Part shown: piece by piece, positions 56,235 to 64,000 of the stretch
How the letters are laid out: each line of letters opens with the position of its first letter
Position numbering within the stretch: the stretch's first letter is position 1
Source of the DNA: Ruminiclostridium papyrosolvens C7
GTDB lineage: Bacteria > Bacillota > Clostridia > Acetivibrionales > DSM-1351
DNA length: 64,000 nucleotides
Assembly (NCBI RefSeq): GCF_000421965.1
Contig: NZ_ATAY01000006.1
Coordinates: 118,245 to 182,244 of the forward strand
Reading direction: 5' to 3'
Position numbers and translations under genes: made by a program
The notes under the pieces: model-generated
The model's input: the letters and a program-made list of their open reading frames with translations, nothing else
What the model was told of the DNA's origin: nothing
The model's database searches: none

Positions 56235-57125
56235 TTGCAGATAGATGACATTATACGTCGGTGCCAATATTGATGTTGAAAAGAGTTTTACAGAATTAGA
56301 GACAAAACTCCTAAATAGAAATGGTAGCAAAATTAGAACGTTGAGGTTTAATTATTTGAATATCAAAAAACTGTAGCGATTTCTATGTGTTCTTTGCTGT
56401 GTGTAGGTGCAATACTAATCAGTTCTTCATCAACAATACGTGCTGCAGCATTAAACGCTTTAGATAATGTAAAGATGATATTTGTGCAGGATGATGATAC
56501 CGGTGAAATTGTTCAAAAGCCTGCAAATGAAGCTTATTTACGTTATAATATAGGGGGAAATACCAATTTAGATGATACTGAAATATCAAAAAAAGTTGGT
56601 TATAAAATTAGTTATCCAAAACAAGTTGGTGATGCAACTTTTGGTTACAAAACGTTAGCTGTTAGCTTTAAAAATGTACCATATGACTTAGACACTAAAA
56701 TCTATCAACTTATGTTAAAATCTGTTGAAAACGATGATGCTTTGTGCAAATTATCAGAATACACTCCTTTAAGAAATACATTAGGTGCCTATGTTAAAGT
56801 TAATACAGACGTAGTCATCGCAACTGCTCTGGCTAAAAATATAAAATATCACTTTGATAAAAATACTACAGTAGAACATGTAACTATAGGAGATATTAAA
56901 GGTATGTGGGTAAAGAGTACAGCACCATTGTATCCCTTAAAATCTGATATTCATAACTTGACTTCTTATGATATGACTTCAAAACCATCTCTGGAGAAGT
57001 TCTGGAATCTTATCTGGCAAGTAAACGGCATTAATTATCAATTTTACACACATATTACTGAAGAACCTCTCTCAAAGGAAAAGGCTATAGAATTTGCAAA
57101 AGATTTTATGGCTGCACAAAAATAG
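56235..57125 (+). pseudogene. Frameshifted DUF4367-like single-pass membrane protein
   Basis: A TTG (56235) with a well-placed AAGGAGATG site starts a reading frame that stops at 56271. The same protein appears to continue in frame +1 (A-N-I-D-V-E-K-S-F-T-E-L...) until TAG at 56374-56376, then in the first frame again from about 56370 to TAA at 57123. Removing one base near 56258 and adding one A to the A6 run at 56365-56370 would join them. The reconstructed product has a short cytoplasmic part, one membrane span (VAISMCSLLCVGAILI) and an extracytoplasmic domain like DUF4367. Such proteins are often anti-sigma factors, but no sigma factor gene is beside it. Confidence 0.65.
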
Positions 57126-57152
57126 TTATTAATTTTCATCTTAAAATTATAG

Positions 57153-57187
57153 TTATAGCCGGCCTGATGGTCGGCTATTTTTTATTT
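57153..57187. terminator. Terminator between pseudogene and CotS-like gene
   Basis: ATAGCCGGCC and GTCGGCTAT form a 9-bp stem with a mismatch and are followed by TTTTTTAT. Confidence 0.75.
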
Positions 57188-57201
57188 ACCAGTTGGAATT
57201 T

Positions 57202-58185
57202 TTACAATGCATTAAATCTTTCCAGAAATATTCTGTGGCACTGTGCCTCATCGATAACTTCCTGTATTCTAAGCAGATAACTTTGTTCCGACCAGCTTTT
57301 CCTGCTGTTATAATACTTATTAATTACTCTCCAGAACTTTTGCGGAAACATTAACATGATTTTCATGAGATTCATATCACTGTCGCTTAATGTTTCATAC
57401 CGACTGTATTCATTTAGTATAATAGCTGCTTCTTTGATATCCCAGTTACATTTTCTCATTTTTCTTCTTAGCAGGTTTACAAGGTCATATACCTTTAAAT
57501 CATAGCAGCAGTATTCAAAGTTTATCAAAAACATCTCATCATTCTGTAAGTAGATATTATGATGATTAAAATCATGGTGAGAAATGGTTCTGCTTTGTTG
57601 AGCTTCTTCCACAAGCTCGTAATAATCAGAGGTAAGAAGCAGGGTTAACGCCTTTTCACCCACCTCATAAAAATAATCTATATTCTTTGTTACCAGATTA
57701 TCAAATTTCATCCTGCCCTTTTGGGCATTCTTTTTAAGCTTCTTAATTTCATCCAAACGTTTTCTGTAGCTCCCCGGCATCCTCCCCAACTCACTCCTGC
57801 CATAGCAGTTTTCTGAGCACACAAATCCATAGGAAGCCCGGTGCATTTTAGCAAGCAACCCTGCGCATCCTATTGTTTCCTCTCTGTTGTCAAGATTGCA
57901 CTCCCTTCCTTCTATATAGTCAGTTATGTAAACTGTCTGGTCGTTAAACTGCATACTAAAATCGCCTTTAGCAGTAGGAATATTTCTATCAATATGTATA
58001 AAACCGTTATTAAACAAATATTCTTTTACTTCCCCTATAAAATTAATTCTTTCCTGTTTAACCGATGATATTTTTACAAGTTTCCTACCCGTATCCGTGT
58101 CAGCCAGAAACATATCTCTGAAGTTATTTAAATTCTTAATTTTTAAGCTGTAATTTAATTGCAGTTCCTTTTCAAATTCATTCAT
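57202..58185 (-). CDS. CotS-family spore coat kinase-like protein
   Basis: 327 residues of the aminoglycoside phosphotransferase fold. The sequence 'SHHDFNHHNIYLQNDEMFLINFEYC' carries the catalytic HxDxxxxN loop, but the DFG-type metal-binding Asp position reads INFEY, so activity is uncertain. CotS/YutH proteins sit in the spore coat. ATG at 58185 follows GGAGGGCAAT. It is a single gene facing away from the GT39 gene. Confidence 0.8.
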   Translation of the reverse strand: MNEFEKELQLNYSLKIKNLNNFRDMFLADTDTGRKLVKISSVKQERINFIGEVKEYLFNNGFIHIDRNIPTAKGDFSMQFNDQTVYITDYIEGRECNLDNREETIGCAGLLAKMHRASYGFVCSENCYGRSELGRMPGSYRKRLDEIKKLKKNAQKGRMKFDNLVTKNIDYFYEVGEKALTLLLTSDYYELVEEAQQSRTISHHDFNHHNIYLQNDEMFLINFEYCCYDLKVYDLVNLLRRKMRKCNWDIKEAAIILNEYSRYETLSDSDMNLMKIMLMFPQKFWRVINKYYNSRKSWSEQSYLLRIQEVIDEAQCHRIFLERFNAL

Positions 58186-58330
58186 ATTGCCCTCCAAGAG
58201 CTGTTTTTTGCCCGTAATGCAAACTTTAACAGCGTGTACATTTTATTTAATAACAATATCTTTGCAGCATAAAATGACTATTAAGCAAAATGTGATACTA
58301 GATTATATGAAAAGTATAGGATTTGTAGAA

Positions 58331-59539
58331 TTAAAACTTATTTTTTATCTTTTTACAACTTACAAATGCAGCTCCGCAATAAATACAAATGACTCCTATA
58401 ATTGGGTATGCATACCGGTCAAAGGACATATATACACAGTGTACAAAATTAAAGTATAATGCAATAAAGACAATAAGACTGCTTTTCATAAACAGCCTCT
58501 CTTTTACGCCCTTAAAAACGGCATAGCTAGCGGTAATTACAATAAAGATGTGGTAAATAACTGCTAACCAATAACTGATACCCATTACATCAGTCCAATA
58601 AAAAGGAAGTGCCCAGAAATAAAACGTCTTTCCAGCTGTGTACCAGCATAAGTACTTTAAGAAATGATTTCTAAATCCTTCCCTGATTCTTTTGTATGCT
58701 ACATTGCGTTCAATATTATCTGTCTCCAGAGCTGTTTTTCCAACCTCATAATTTGTTGTATTGTCAGGAGTTTGTAAATAGTTAATATATGTGCCTTGTA
58801 AAAGTGGATTACCACTTGACGCAGTTAGAGGAATAAACGTCTGATATTCATTATAGTTCCTTACCCACCACGGAAGAGCCGATAAAATAAATATTAGTGC
58901 CATAGTAATACCAAACTTTATACATTGGGATAGCCTATAATATTTATTAATAAAAATATAAAGCAGATAAAAGCACGGGTAGAATAACACTGTTGGCCTG
59001 CAAAAAACTGCAATTATCCATATTAAACTTAGAATTACAACCTTTGAAATGCTAAGATTATCAGCAAATTTAAAAGAAAAATATATTAAAACCAGCAACA
59101 AAAAAGTAAAAAGACACTCTGTAAGAATATATCCCGGTGTTATCAGATTGGGAGGGTAAAAGGAAAATATCCCGGCTGATATCAATCCTGCTTTTTTATT
59201 AAATAGTTTTTTGGCTGTTAAGTACACAAACAGAATACTCAATGCAGAAAGCCCTGTTTGAATTATTCTGATAGCCTGGAGTCCCCAAAAACCTATTCCG
59301 AATATCTTTAATACCCCACTAAGAAAAAGAGGGTACAAAGGCATTATAAAAACCGTAGCTTCATTAAAAGTTCTGTATGTGAGAACCCCTTTCTTTAAAA
59401 AGTAAACTGCACTTATATAATAATTTATATCATCACTGTGAACAGATAGTTTCTCAGGAGATTTAAAAACTAATATGAGTTTAATTATTGTTGTTATAAG
59501 TACAAAGACTGCAACAGATATTCTATAAAAGTATTTCAT
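58331..59539 (-). CDS. Membrane glycosyltransferase, GT39/ArnT-like
   Basis: 402 residues with about ten hydrophobic spans. The first loop after span 1 carries an acidic pair (HSDDINYYI, about 35-37), as in ArnT/PMT enzymes that take sugar from a polyprenyl-phosphate donor. The substrate is unknown; cell-wall or surface polymers are likely. No other polysaccharide gene flanks it. A weak RBS AAGGGTT precedes ATG. Confidence 0.75.
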   Translation of the reverse strand: MKYFYRISVAVFVLITTIIKLILVFKSPEKLSVHSDDINYYISAVYFLKKGVLTYRTFNEATVFIMPLYPLFLSGVLKIFGIGFWGLQAIRIIQTGLSALSILFVYLTAKKLFNKKAGLISAGIFSFYPPNLITPGYILTECLFTFLLLVLIYFSFKFADNLSISKVVILSLIWIIAVFCRPTVLFYPCFYLLYIFINKYYRLSQCIKFGITMALIFILSALPWWVRNYNEYQTFIPLTASSGNPLLQGTYINYLQTPDNTTNYEVGKTALETDNIERNVAYKRIREGFRNHFLKYLCWYTAGKTFYFWALPFYWTDVMGISYWLAVIYHIFIVITASYAVFKGVKERLFMKSSLIVFIALYFNFVHCVYMSFDRYAYPIIGVICIYCGAAFVSCKKIKNKF

Positions 59540-59614
59540 ATAACCCTTTCATCCCATTGTAAAAGTGTTATCTTATTCCATAGTATTCATACAACCAAGA
59601 GTCCTAAAAAGATG

Positions 59615-59652
59615 AAAAAAACCCGCCGGACTCATTATCCGACGGGTTTTAA
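59615..59652. terminator. Terminator after nifJ
   Basis: AAACCCGCCGGA and TCCGACGGGTTT form an 11-of-12 bp stem with a 7-base loop. The A run on the left becomes a T run on the minus strand. Confidence 0.88.
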
Positions 59653-59666
59653 ACTTCTAAAATATA

Positions 59667-62600
59667 TTATTTATAAAGTTCTACCAACTTTAATAAATGT
59701 TCATAACGTTCCTTAGCAGCTATCTCTGATTCTTGGAAGAGCTTATCTGCACGATCAGGGAATGCACGCTGTAAGCGAGTATAACGTGTTTCGTTATTAA
59801 GGAACTCTTGATATGTTCCGTCACCTGGCTTGGATGTCAAAGTAAACGGATTCTTTCCTTCTGCCTTGAGAGCAGGGTTGAATGAGAAGAGATTCCAGTA
59901 ACCGGAAGCAACAGCCTTCTTCATTTCATCCTGACAGTGGTTCATTCCGCCCTTAACTCCGTGGAGTTCACAAGGAGCATAACCGATAATCAAGGATGGT
60001 CCGTTATAAGCTTCTGCTTCAGCAATAACTTTGATTGTCTGATTCGGATTAGCACCAAGAGCAATCTGTGCTACATAAACGTAACCATAGCTCATAGCGA
60101 TTTCAGCAAGACTCTTCTTGCCTATGTCCTTACCAGCTGCAGCAAACTGGCAAACTTCACCGATGTTTGAAGCCTTTGATAACTGTCCGCCTGTATTTGA
60201 ATACATTTCTGTATCGAATACCATAACGTTTACATTTTCTCCTGAAGCAAGTACATGGTCAAGTCCACCGAATCCGATATCATATGCCCATCCGTCACCA
60301 CCGAGAATCCATATAGATTTCTTAGCGAGGTACTGTTTCTTTTCAAGTATTTCCTTTGAAATATCACATCCTGCAGCAGCAGCTTTTTCAAGTTCTACTA
60401 TCAATGCCTTAGTAGCAGGTGCATTTTCTCTTGTCATATCCTTTGTTTCAATGAATTTAGCAATTGTAGCCTTCAATTCATCAGAAGCTTTATCAGATGA
60501 AGCAAGTTTTTCTATCATAGCTATTGCCTGATCACGGATAACTTTTTGTCCAAGTTGCATACCGTAACCATGCTCAGCATTATCTTCGAACAATGAGTTT
60601 GCCCAAGCCGGACCCATTTTTGAATCCTTATTTACTGTATATGGGCTTGTAGCAGCAGGACCTCCCCATATTGAAGAACATCCTGTAGCATTTGAAATGT
60701 ACATTTGTTCACCGAACAACTGAGTTACCAAACGAGCATATGATGTTTCAGCACATCCCGCACAGCTTCCTGAGAATTCGAGAAGAGGTTGATTGAACTG
60801 TGAACCCTTAACAGTAGTATCTGCAGGCATTCCTGGTTTCTTGCCAACGTTTGCAACCAAGTAATCAAATACTGGCTGTTCTTCAGCTTGTGATTCCTGA
60901 GGTACCATCTTGATAGCCTTTTCCTTAACAGGACATACTGTGATACACTCACCACAACCCATACAATCTAAAGGAGATACGCTCATAGTAAACTTGTATT
61001 CACTAGCTTTTGGCTTAGTATCAGCTAATTTAATATTAGCAGGTGCTGCCTTTATTTCATCTTCACTCAACATGAATGGACGAATAGTTGCATGTGAGCA
61101 TACAAATGCACAACTGTTACATTGTAAGCATAGGCTTGCATCCCATTCAGGAACTAATACAGCAGTACCACGTTTTTCATACGCAGAAGCACCCTGTTCG
61201 AACTGTCCATCAGCAATATCAGCAAATGCAGATACTGGAAGGCTATCACCATCCATTAATGCAATTGGGTTAAGCAGATTCTTAACCATATCAACTAACT
61301 CAGGACGGCCTGTGAGTTCAAATGCTGCAGGATCAGCTTCAGGATTTGACCATGGAGCAGGAACTTCAACTTTATGAAGTGCACTTACACCTGCATCAAT
61401 AGCTTTGTAGTTCATTTCTACAATAGCGTCACCCTTCTTACCGTAAGATTTCTTAGCAGCTTCTTTCATGAATTTAATAGCTTCGTCAATTGGCATTACA
61501 TTTGCCAGCTTGAAGAATGCTGATTGAAGGATAGTATTGGTACGTTTGCCCATACCAATTTCTATTGCCTTATCTATAGCATTAATTGTATATAACTGAA
61601 TATTATTATCTGCAATATACTTCTTTGCAGCAGCGTTCAATTTAGTATCTAACTCTTCATCAGACCATTGACAGTTGATCATGAAGATTCCGCCCGGCTT
61701 AACATCCTGAACCATCTTGAATCCCTTAACAACGTATGATGGGTTGTGACATGCAACAAAGTCAGCCTGATTTATGTAATATGGACTCTTTATTGGTTTA
61801 TTACCGAATCTAAGGTGAGAAATAGTTACACCACCTGTTTTCTTTGAGTCATATTGGAAATATGCCTGAATATATTTATCAGTGTGGTCACCGATAATCT
61901 TAGTTGAATTCTTGTTAGCACCAACAGTTCCATCTCCACCAAGACCCCAGAACTTACATTCAACAGTACCTGCAGCTGCAGTTATAGGAGCTGGCTTGAT
62001 TTCAGGTAAGCTTAAATGTGTAACATCATCAACAATACCTAATGTAAAGCGAGCCTTAGGAGCATCCTTTTTCATTTCAGTAAATACTGCAAATACTGAA
62101 GATGGAGGAGTATCCTTTGAACCCAAACCATAACGGCCATTAGTTACAACTATATCATTAAGTCCTGCTTCACGGAGAGTTGTAGCAACATCGAGATATA
62201 ATGGTTCACCCAATGCTCCCGGTTCTTTTGTACGGTCAAGAACAGCTATTTTCTTTACTGTCTTTGGAATAACCTTTAACAAACTGCTGGAAACCCAAGG
62301 ACGATATAAACGAACCTTGATAAGACCAACTTTCTCACCTGCAGCAGTTAAGTAGTCTACTACTTCTTCAGCTACATCACAGAATGAACCCATAGCTACT
62401 ATAACACGGTCAGCGTCTGGTGCTCCGTAATAGTTAAATAAATCATAATTTGTACCGAGTTTTGCGTTAACCTTAGCCATATATTTTTCAACAACAGCCG
62501 GTAATTTATCATATGTAGTGTTACATGCTTCACGGTGCTGGAAGAATATATCTCCATTTTCATGTGAACCACGCATTGATGGCTTTTCAGGGTTTAATGC

Positions 62601-63218
62601 GTGCTCACGGAAAGCCTTTATTGAATCCATATCACACATTTCTTTTAAGTCTGCATAATCCCATGTTTCAATTTTCTGAACTTCGTGGGATGTACGGAAA
62701 CCATCAAAGAAGTTTATAAAAGGAACTTTTCCTTCAATTGTTGCAAGATGTGCAACTGCACTTAAATCCATTACTTCCTGTGGATTTGATTCAGCTAACA
62801 TTGCAAAACCTGTTTGACGGCAAGCATATACGTCACTATGATCACCAAAGATGTTCAATGCATGTGTAGAAACTGTACGTGCAGAAACGTGGAATACACT
62901 AGGAAGTAATTCGCCTGCGATTTTGTACATGTTAGGAATCATCAAAAGAAGACCTTGTGAAGCTGTGAATGTTGTTGTAAGAGCACCTGCAGCTAAAGAG
63001 CCGTGTACAGTTCCCGCAGCCCCTGCCTCAGACTGAAGTTCAACAACTTTAACCTGACTACCAAAAATATTTTCCCTACCAGCAGCAGACCATTGGTCAA
63101 CAGAATCGGCCATTGGGCTTGAAGGTGTGATTGGGTAAATAGCAGCAACATCTGTAAACGCATAGGATACGTGTGCGGCAGCTGTATTGCCATCCATCGA
63201 TTGTTTATGTCTTGACAT
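59667..63218 (-). CDS. nifJ: Pyruvate:ferredoxin (flavodoxin) oxidoreductase
   Basis: 1183 residues, the single-chain PFOR. Domain order: the TPP-binding pyrimidine part (YPITPSSPMADSVDQWSA, about 29-46), the CoA-binding middle, two [4Fe-4S] clusters in ferredoxin-like form (CLQCNSC..., about 694, and CMGCGECITVCPV, about 750), a further cysteine set (CAGC) near 817 with Cys at about 843 that binds the proximal cluster, and the TPP diphosphate part (GGDGWAYDIGFGG, about 973). It converts pyruvate and CoA to acetyl-CoA, CO2 and reduced ferredoxin, the central step of anaerobic glycolysis. GGAGGTAAG ribosome site. Confidence 0.97.
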   Translation of the reverse strand: MSRHKQSMDGNTAAAHVSYAFTDVAAIYPITPSSPMADSVDQWSAAGRENIFGSQVKVVELQSEAGAAGTVHGSLAAGALTTTFTASQGLLLMIPNMYKIAGELLPSVFHVSARTVSTHALNIFGDHSDVYACRQTGFAMLAESNPQEVMDLSAVAHLATIEGKVPFINFFDGFRTSHEVQKIETWDYADLKEMCDMDSIKAFREHALNPEKPSMRGSHENGDIFFQHREACNTTYDKLPAVVEKYMAKVNAKLGTNYDLFNYYGAPDADRVIVAMGSFCDVAEEVVDYLTAAGEKVGLIKVRLYRPWVSSSLLKVIPKTVKKIAVLDRTKEPGALGEPLYLDVATTLREAGLNDIVVTNGRYGLGSKDTPPSSVFAVFTEMKKDAPKARFTLGIVDDVTHLSLPEIKPAPITAAAGTVECKFWGLGGDGTVGANKNSTKIIGDHTDKYIQAYFQYDSKKTGGVTISHLRFGNKPIKSPYYINQADFVACHNPSYVVKGFKMVQDVKPGGIFMINCQWSDEELDTKLNAAAKKYIADNNIQLYTINAIDKAIEIGMGKRTNTILQSAFFKLANVMPIDEAIKFMKEAAKKSYGKKGDAIVEMNYKAIDAGVSALHKVEVPAPWSNPEADPAAFELTGRPELVDMVKNLLNPIALMDGDSLPVSAFADIADGQFEQGASAYEKRGTAVLVPEWDASLCLQCNSCAFVCSHATIRPFMLSEDEIKAAPANIKLADTKPKASEYKFTMSVSPLDCMGCGECITVCPVKEKAIKMVPQESQAEEQPVFDYLVANVGKKPGMPADTTVKGSQFNQPLLEFSGSCAGCAETSYARLVTQLFGEQMYISNATGCSSIWGGPAATSPYTVNKDSKMGPAWANSLFEDNAEHGYGMQLGQKVIRDQAIAMIEKLASSDKASDELKATIAKFIETKDMTRENAPATKALIVELEKAAAAGCDISKEILEKKQYLAKKSIWILGGDGWAYDIGFGGLDHVLASGENVNVMVFDTEMYSNTGGQLSKASNIGEVCQFAAAGKDIGKKSLAEIAMSYGYVYVAQIALGANPNQTIKVIAEAEAYNGPSLIIGYAPCELHGVKGGMNHCQDEMKKAVASGYWNLFSFNPALKAEGKNPFTLTSKPGDGTYQEFLNNETRYTRLQRAFPDRADKLFQESEIAAKERYEHLLKLVELYK

Positions 63219-63494
63219 TTTAACTTACCTCCTTAATAACTAAAAACACTATTCAACGACATATTCTATCATTTTTTTGCCCATTTGTAAAGGTTGTACA
63301 GCCTTTGTTTTGTTCTTTGTATACAACATTTTGCATAGAATCCCTTAGAAATTCGCATAAAAACAGTAAACAGTTTACTTGTATATTACAATTATTATTC
63401 ATTATTTAGATTTACATAATACATACAATATAGTCCATTATCTTACTAAAAATTATTGATTATAACAATATCAAAAATTTTGTATTTTAATGGT
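63219..63494. other. AT-rich spacer upstream of nifJ
   Basis: 276 bases with no gene. It probably holds the nifJ promoter(s) and the 3' end of the bofA transcript. I found no clear consensus promoter, riboswitch or repeat. Confidence 0.5.
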
Positions 63495-63686
63495 CTATAC
63501 CATAAACTGTAAAAAAACAAGAAGTATTAACCCGGGTACTCCCAGAACTCCAACTATTAAAGCAGAGTACACATTTAGTGCTATTCTGAAATCAAAATAT
63601 GAACCTATAAAATTAATAATTATTAATAAAATTACACCAAGAATTATATTAATGAAAAGTTTTTTAACCACTTTTCCTATATTCAT
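63495..63686 (-). CDS. bofA: Pro-sigmaK processing inhibitor BofA
   Basis: 63 residues with two hydrophobic helices. The ending LNVYSALIVGVLGVPGLILLVFLQFMV fits the BofA family C-terminal block (GxLGxPGxxLL). In Bacillus BofA anchors SpoIVFA/SpoIVFB and delays pro-sigma-K cleavage; in clostridia its role is unclear. The gene lies 80 bases from the 3' end of a group II intron that shares its strand. Confidence 0.78.
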   Translation of the reverse strand: MNIGKVVKKLFINIILGVILLIIINFIGSYFDFRIALNVYSALIVGVLGVPGLILLVFLQFMV

Positions 63687-63765
63687 AGTACTGCCCCTTT
63701 CTATAAAAGGTTTGTCCCTGCTATAAGAAATATATTAACTAAGTCAGTTAAATATTCTGCAAAAA

Positions 63766-63803
63766 TCGAGTAGGAGGGAAATTTAATAAAATTCCCCGAC
63801 CTC
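63766..63803 (-). other. Group II intron domain VI
   Basis: On the minus strand GGGGAATTT and AAATTTCCC pair, extended by GAGG / CCTC. A single A (in CCTACTC) near the 3' end is the probable branch-point nucleotide. Confidence 0.6.
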
Positions 63804-63806
63804 TCA

Positions 63807-63842
63807 CACCACCGTGCGTACCGTTCGGTACACGGCGGTTCA
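63807..63842 (-). other. Group II intron domain V
   Basis: On the minus strand ACCGCCGTGTACC and GGTACGCACGGTGGT pair with a small bulge, closed by a GAAC tetraloop. Length (about 35 bases) and shape match the catalytic domain V. Confidence 0.7.
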
Positions 63843-63843
63843 A

Positions 63844-63999
63844 TCAACTTGACAAGGTAACACACCTTTCGGTGTAGTAATCCAACATTGGGACTAATCC
63901 AAATCGGGTTAGTCTCTCTTTAGTTATTGTATGTACAACTGCTCCACTTCCACATAATCTTGCGTAGCCTTTTCGGCTATAAGCCACACATTTCGCCCA
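63844..63999 (-). CDS. ltrA: Group II intron reverse transcriptase/maturase, C-terminal end
   Basis: 51 codons of the C-terminus, ending TGA at 63844-63846. The visible peptide contains SRKGYARLCGSGAV and a LVPMLDYY tail, as in the last part of group II intron maturases. The reverse transcriptase and maturase domains lie past the right edge. The stop is just upstream of domain V, which is unusual: the reading frame normally lies in domain IV, so the frame fills that domain to its end. Confidence 0.7.
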   Translation of the reverse strand, partial: WAKCVAYSRKGYARLCGSGAVVHTITKERLTRFGLVPMLDYYTERCVTLSS

Positions 64000-64000
64000 T

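Larger units (their letters stand above)
63765..64000 (-). mobile_element. Group II intron, 3' end (cut by window edge)
   Basis: Read on the minus strand, the region carries the tail of the intron-encoded reverse transcriptase, then a domain V hairpin and a domain VI stem with a plausible bulged A. The 3' splice site is inferred after CTCGAT at 63765: the branch A would be the seventh base from the end and the intron would end in AT (AY). The 5' part of the intron is beyond the right edge. Confidence 0.75.

Noticed and set aside
58187..58459. Plus-strand 90-codon frame between cotS-like and GT39 genes
   Set aside because: Most of it is antisense to the GT39 gene; the predicted protein has no recognisable features.

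Overview
This is a low-GC, spore-forming, anaerobic Firmicute, most likely a mesophilic cellulolytic clostridium of the Ruminiclostridium (Clostridium cellulolyticum) type. Support: a secreted protein with a type I dockerin whose repeats carry Ala-Leu / Ala-Ile at the recognition positions, pyruvate:ferredoxin oxidoreductase, formate-tetrahydrofolate ligase, many spore genes (sleB-ypeB, a SipL/SpoVID-like SPOCS-LysM protein, veg with a yabG remnant, a CotS-like kinase, bofA), AGGAGG-type ribosome sites and AT-rich spacers. The species is an inference.

Layout. 1-7.4 kb (mostly minus strand): the 5' part of gdpP, a MazG-like protein, pheA, a DUF2007 protein, a DUF2461 protein (+), a dockerin-bearing beta-solenoid protein, an orphan response regulator (+), and the rpsF-ssb-rpsR operon with an S6:S18-type leader. 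7.5-9 kb (+): DUF2325, flavodoxin and DUF3793 genes behind a sigma-A promoter with a near-perfect Fur box. 9.1-12.6 kb (+): a xylose-binding-type lipoprotein and glgB. 12.6-17.8 kb (-): lipid kinase, sbcD and sbcC. 18-20.2 kb (+): tRNA-Arg(ACG) and a chemoreceptor. 20.5-26.6 kb (+): oppBCDFA with a long hairpin-rich leader. 26.6-31.9 kb: ferritin, dnaD-like and dnaI/dnaC-like genes, a CPBP protease, an SLH-BsuPI protein and a 59-residue membrane protein. 31.9-36.5 kb (-): methyltransferase, def, a membrane protein, MarR, ypeB and sleB. 36.6 kb (+): an MGDG-synthase-like glycosyltransferase.

37.8-51.5 kb is one long minus-strand run. Reading in the direction of transcription: ispE, gntR, AAA ATPase, pspA, GNAT, membrane coiled-coil protein, fapA (DUF342), GAF protein, acpS, yhaO-like nuclease, yhaN-like ATPase, and an NlpC/P60-like lipoprotein whose catalytic residues are missing. 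The AAA + PspA + membrane-coil + FapA + GAF set is the best candidate here for a little-described system. PspA belongs to the ESCRT-III superfamily, and the ATPase has the classical AAA layout, so a Vps4/ESCRT-III-like membrane-remodelling pair is a reasonable hypothesis.

51.6-64 kb: SPOCS-LysM gene, veg with two tandem perfect-consensus promoters, a truncated yabG, fhs (TTG start), a frameshifted membrane-protein pseudogene, a CotS-like kinase, a GT39-type membrane glycosyltransferase, nifJ, bofA, and at the right edge the 3' end of a group II intron with the tail of its reverse transcriptase. No CRISPR array, prophage or intact IS element was seen.
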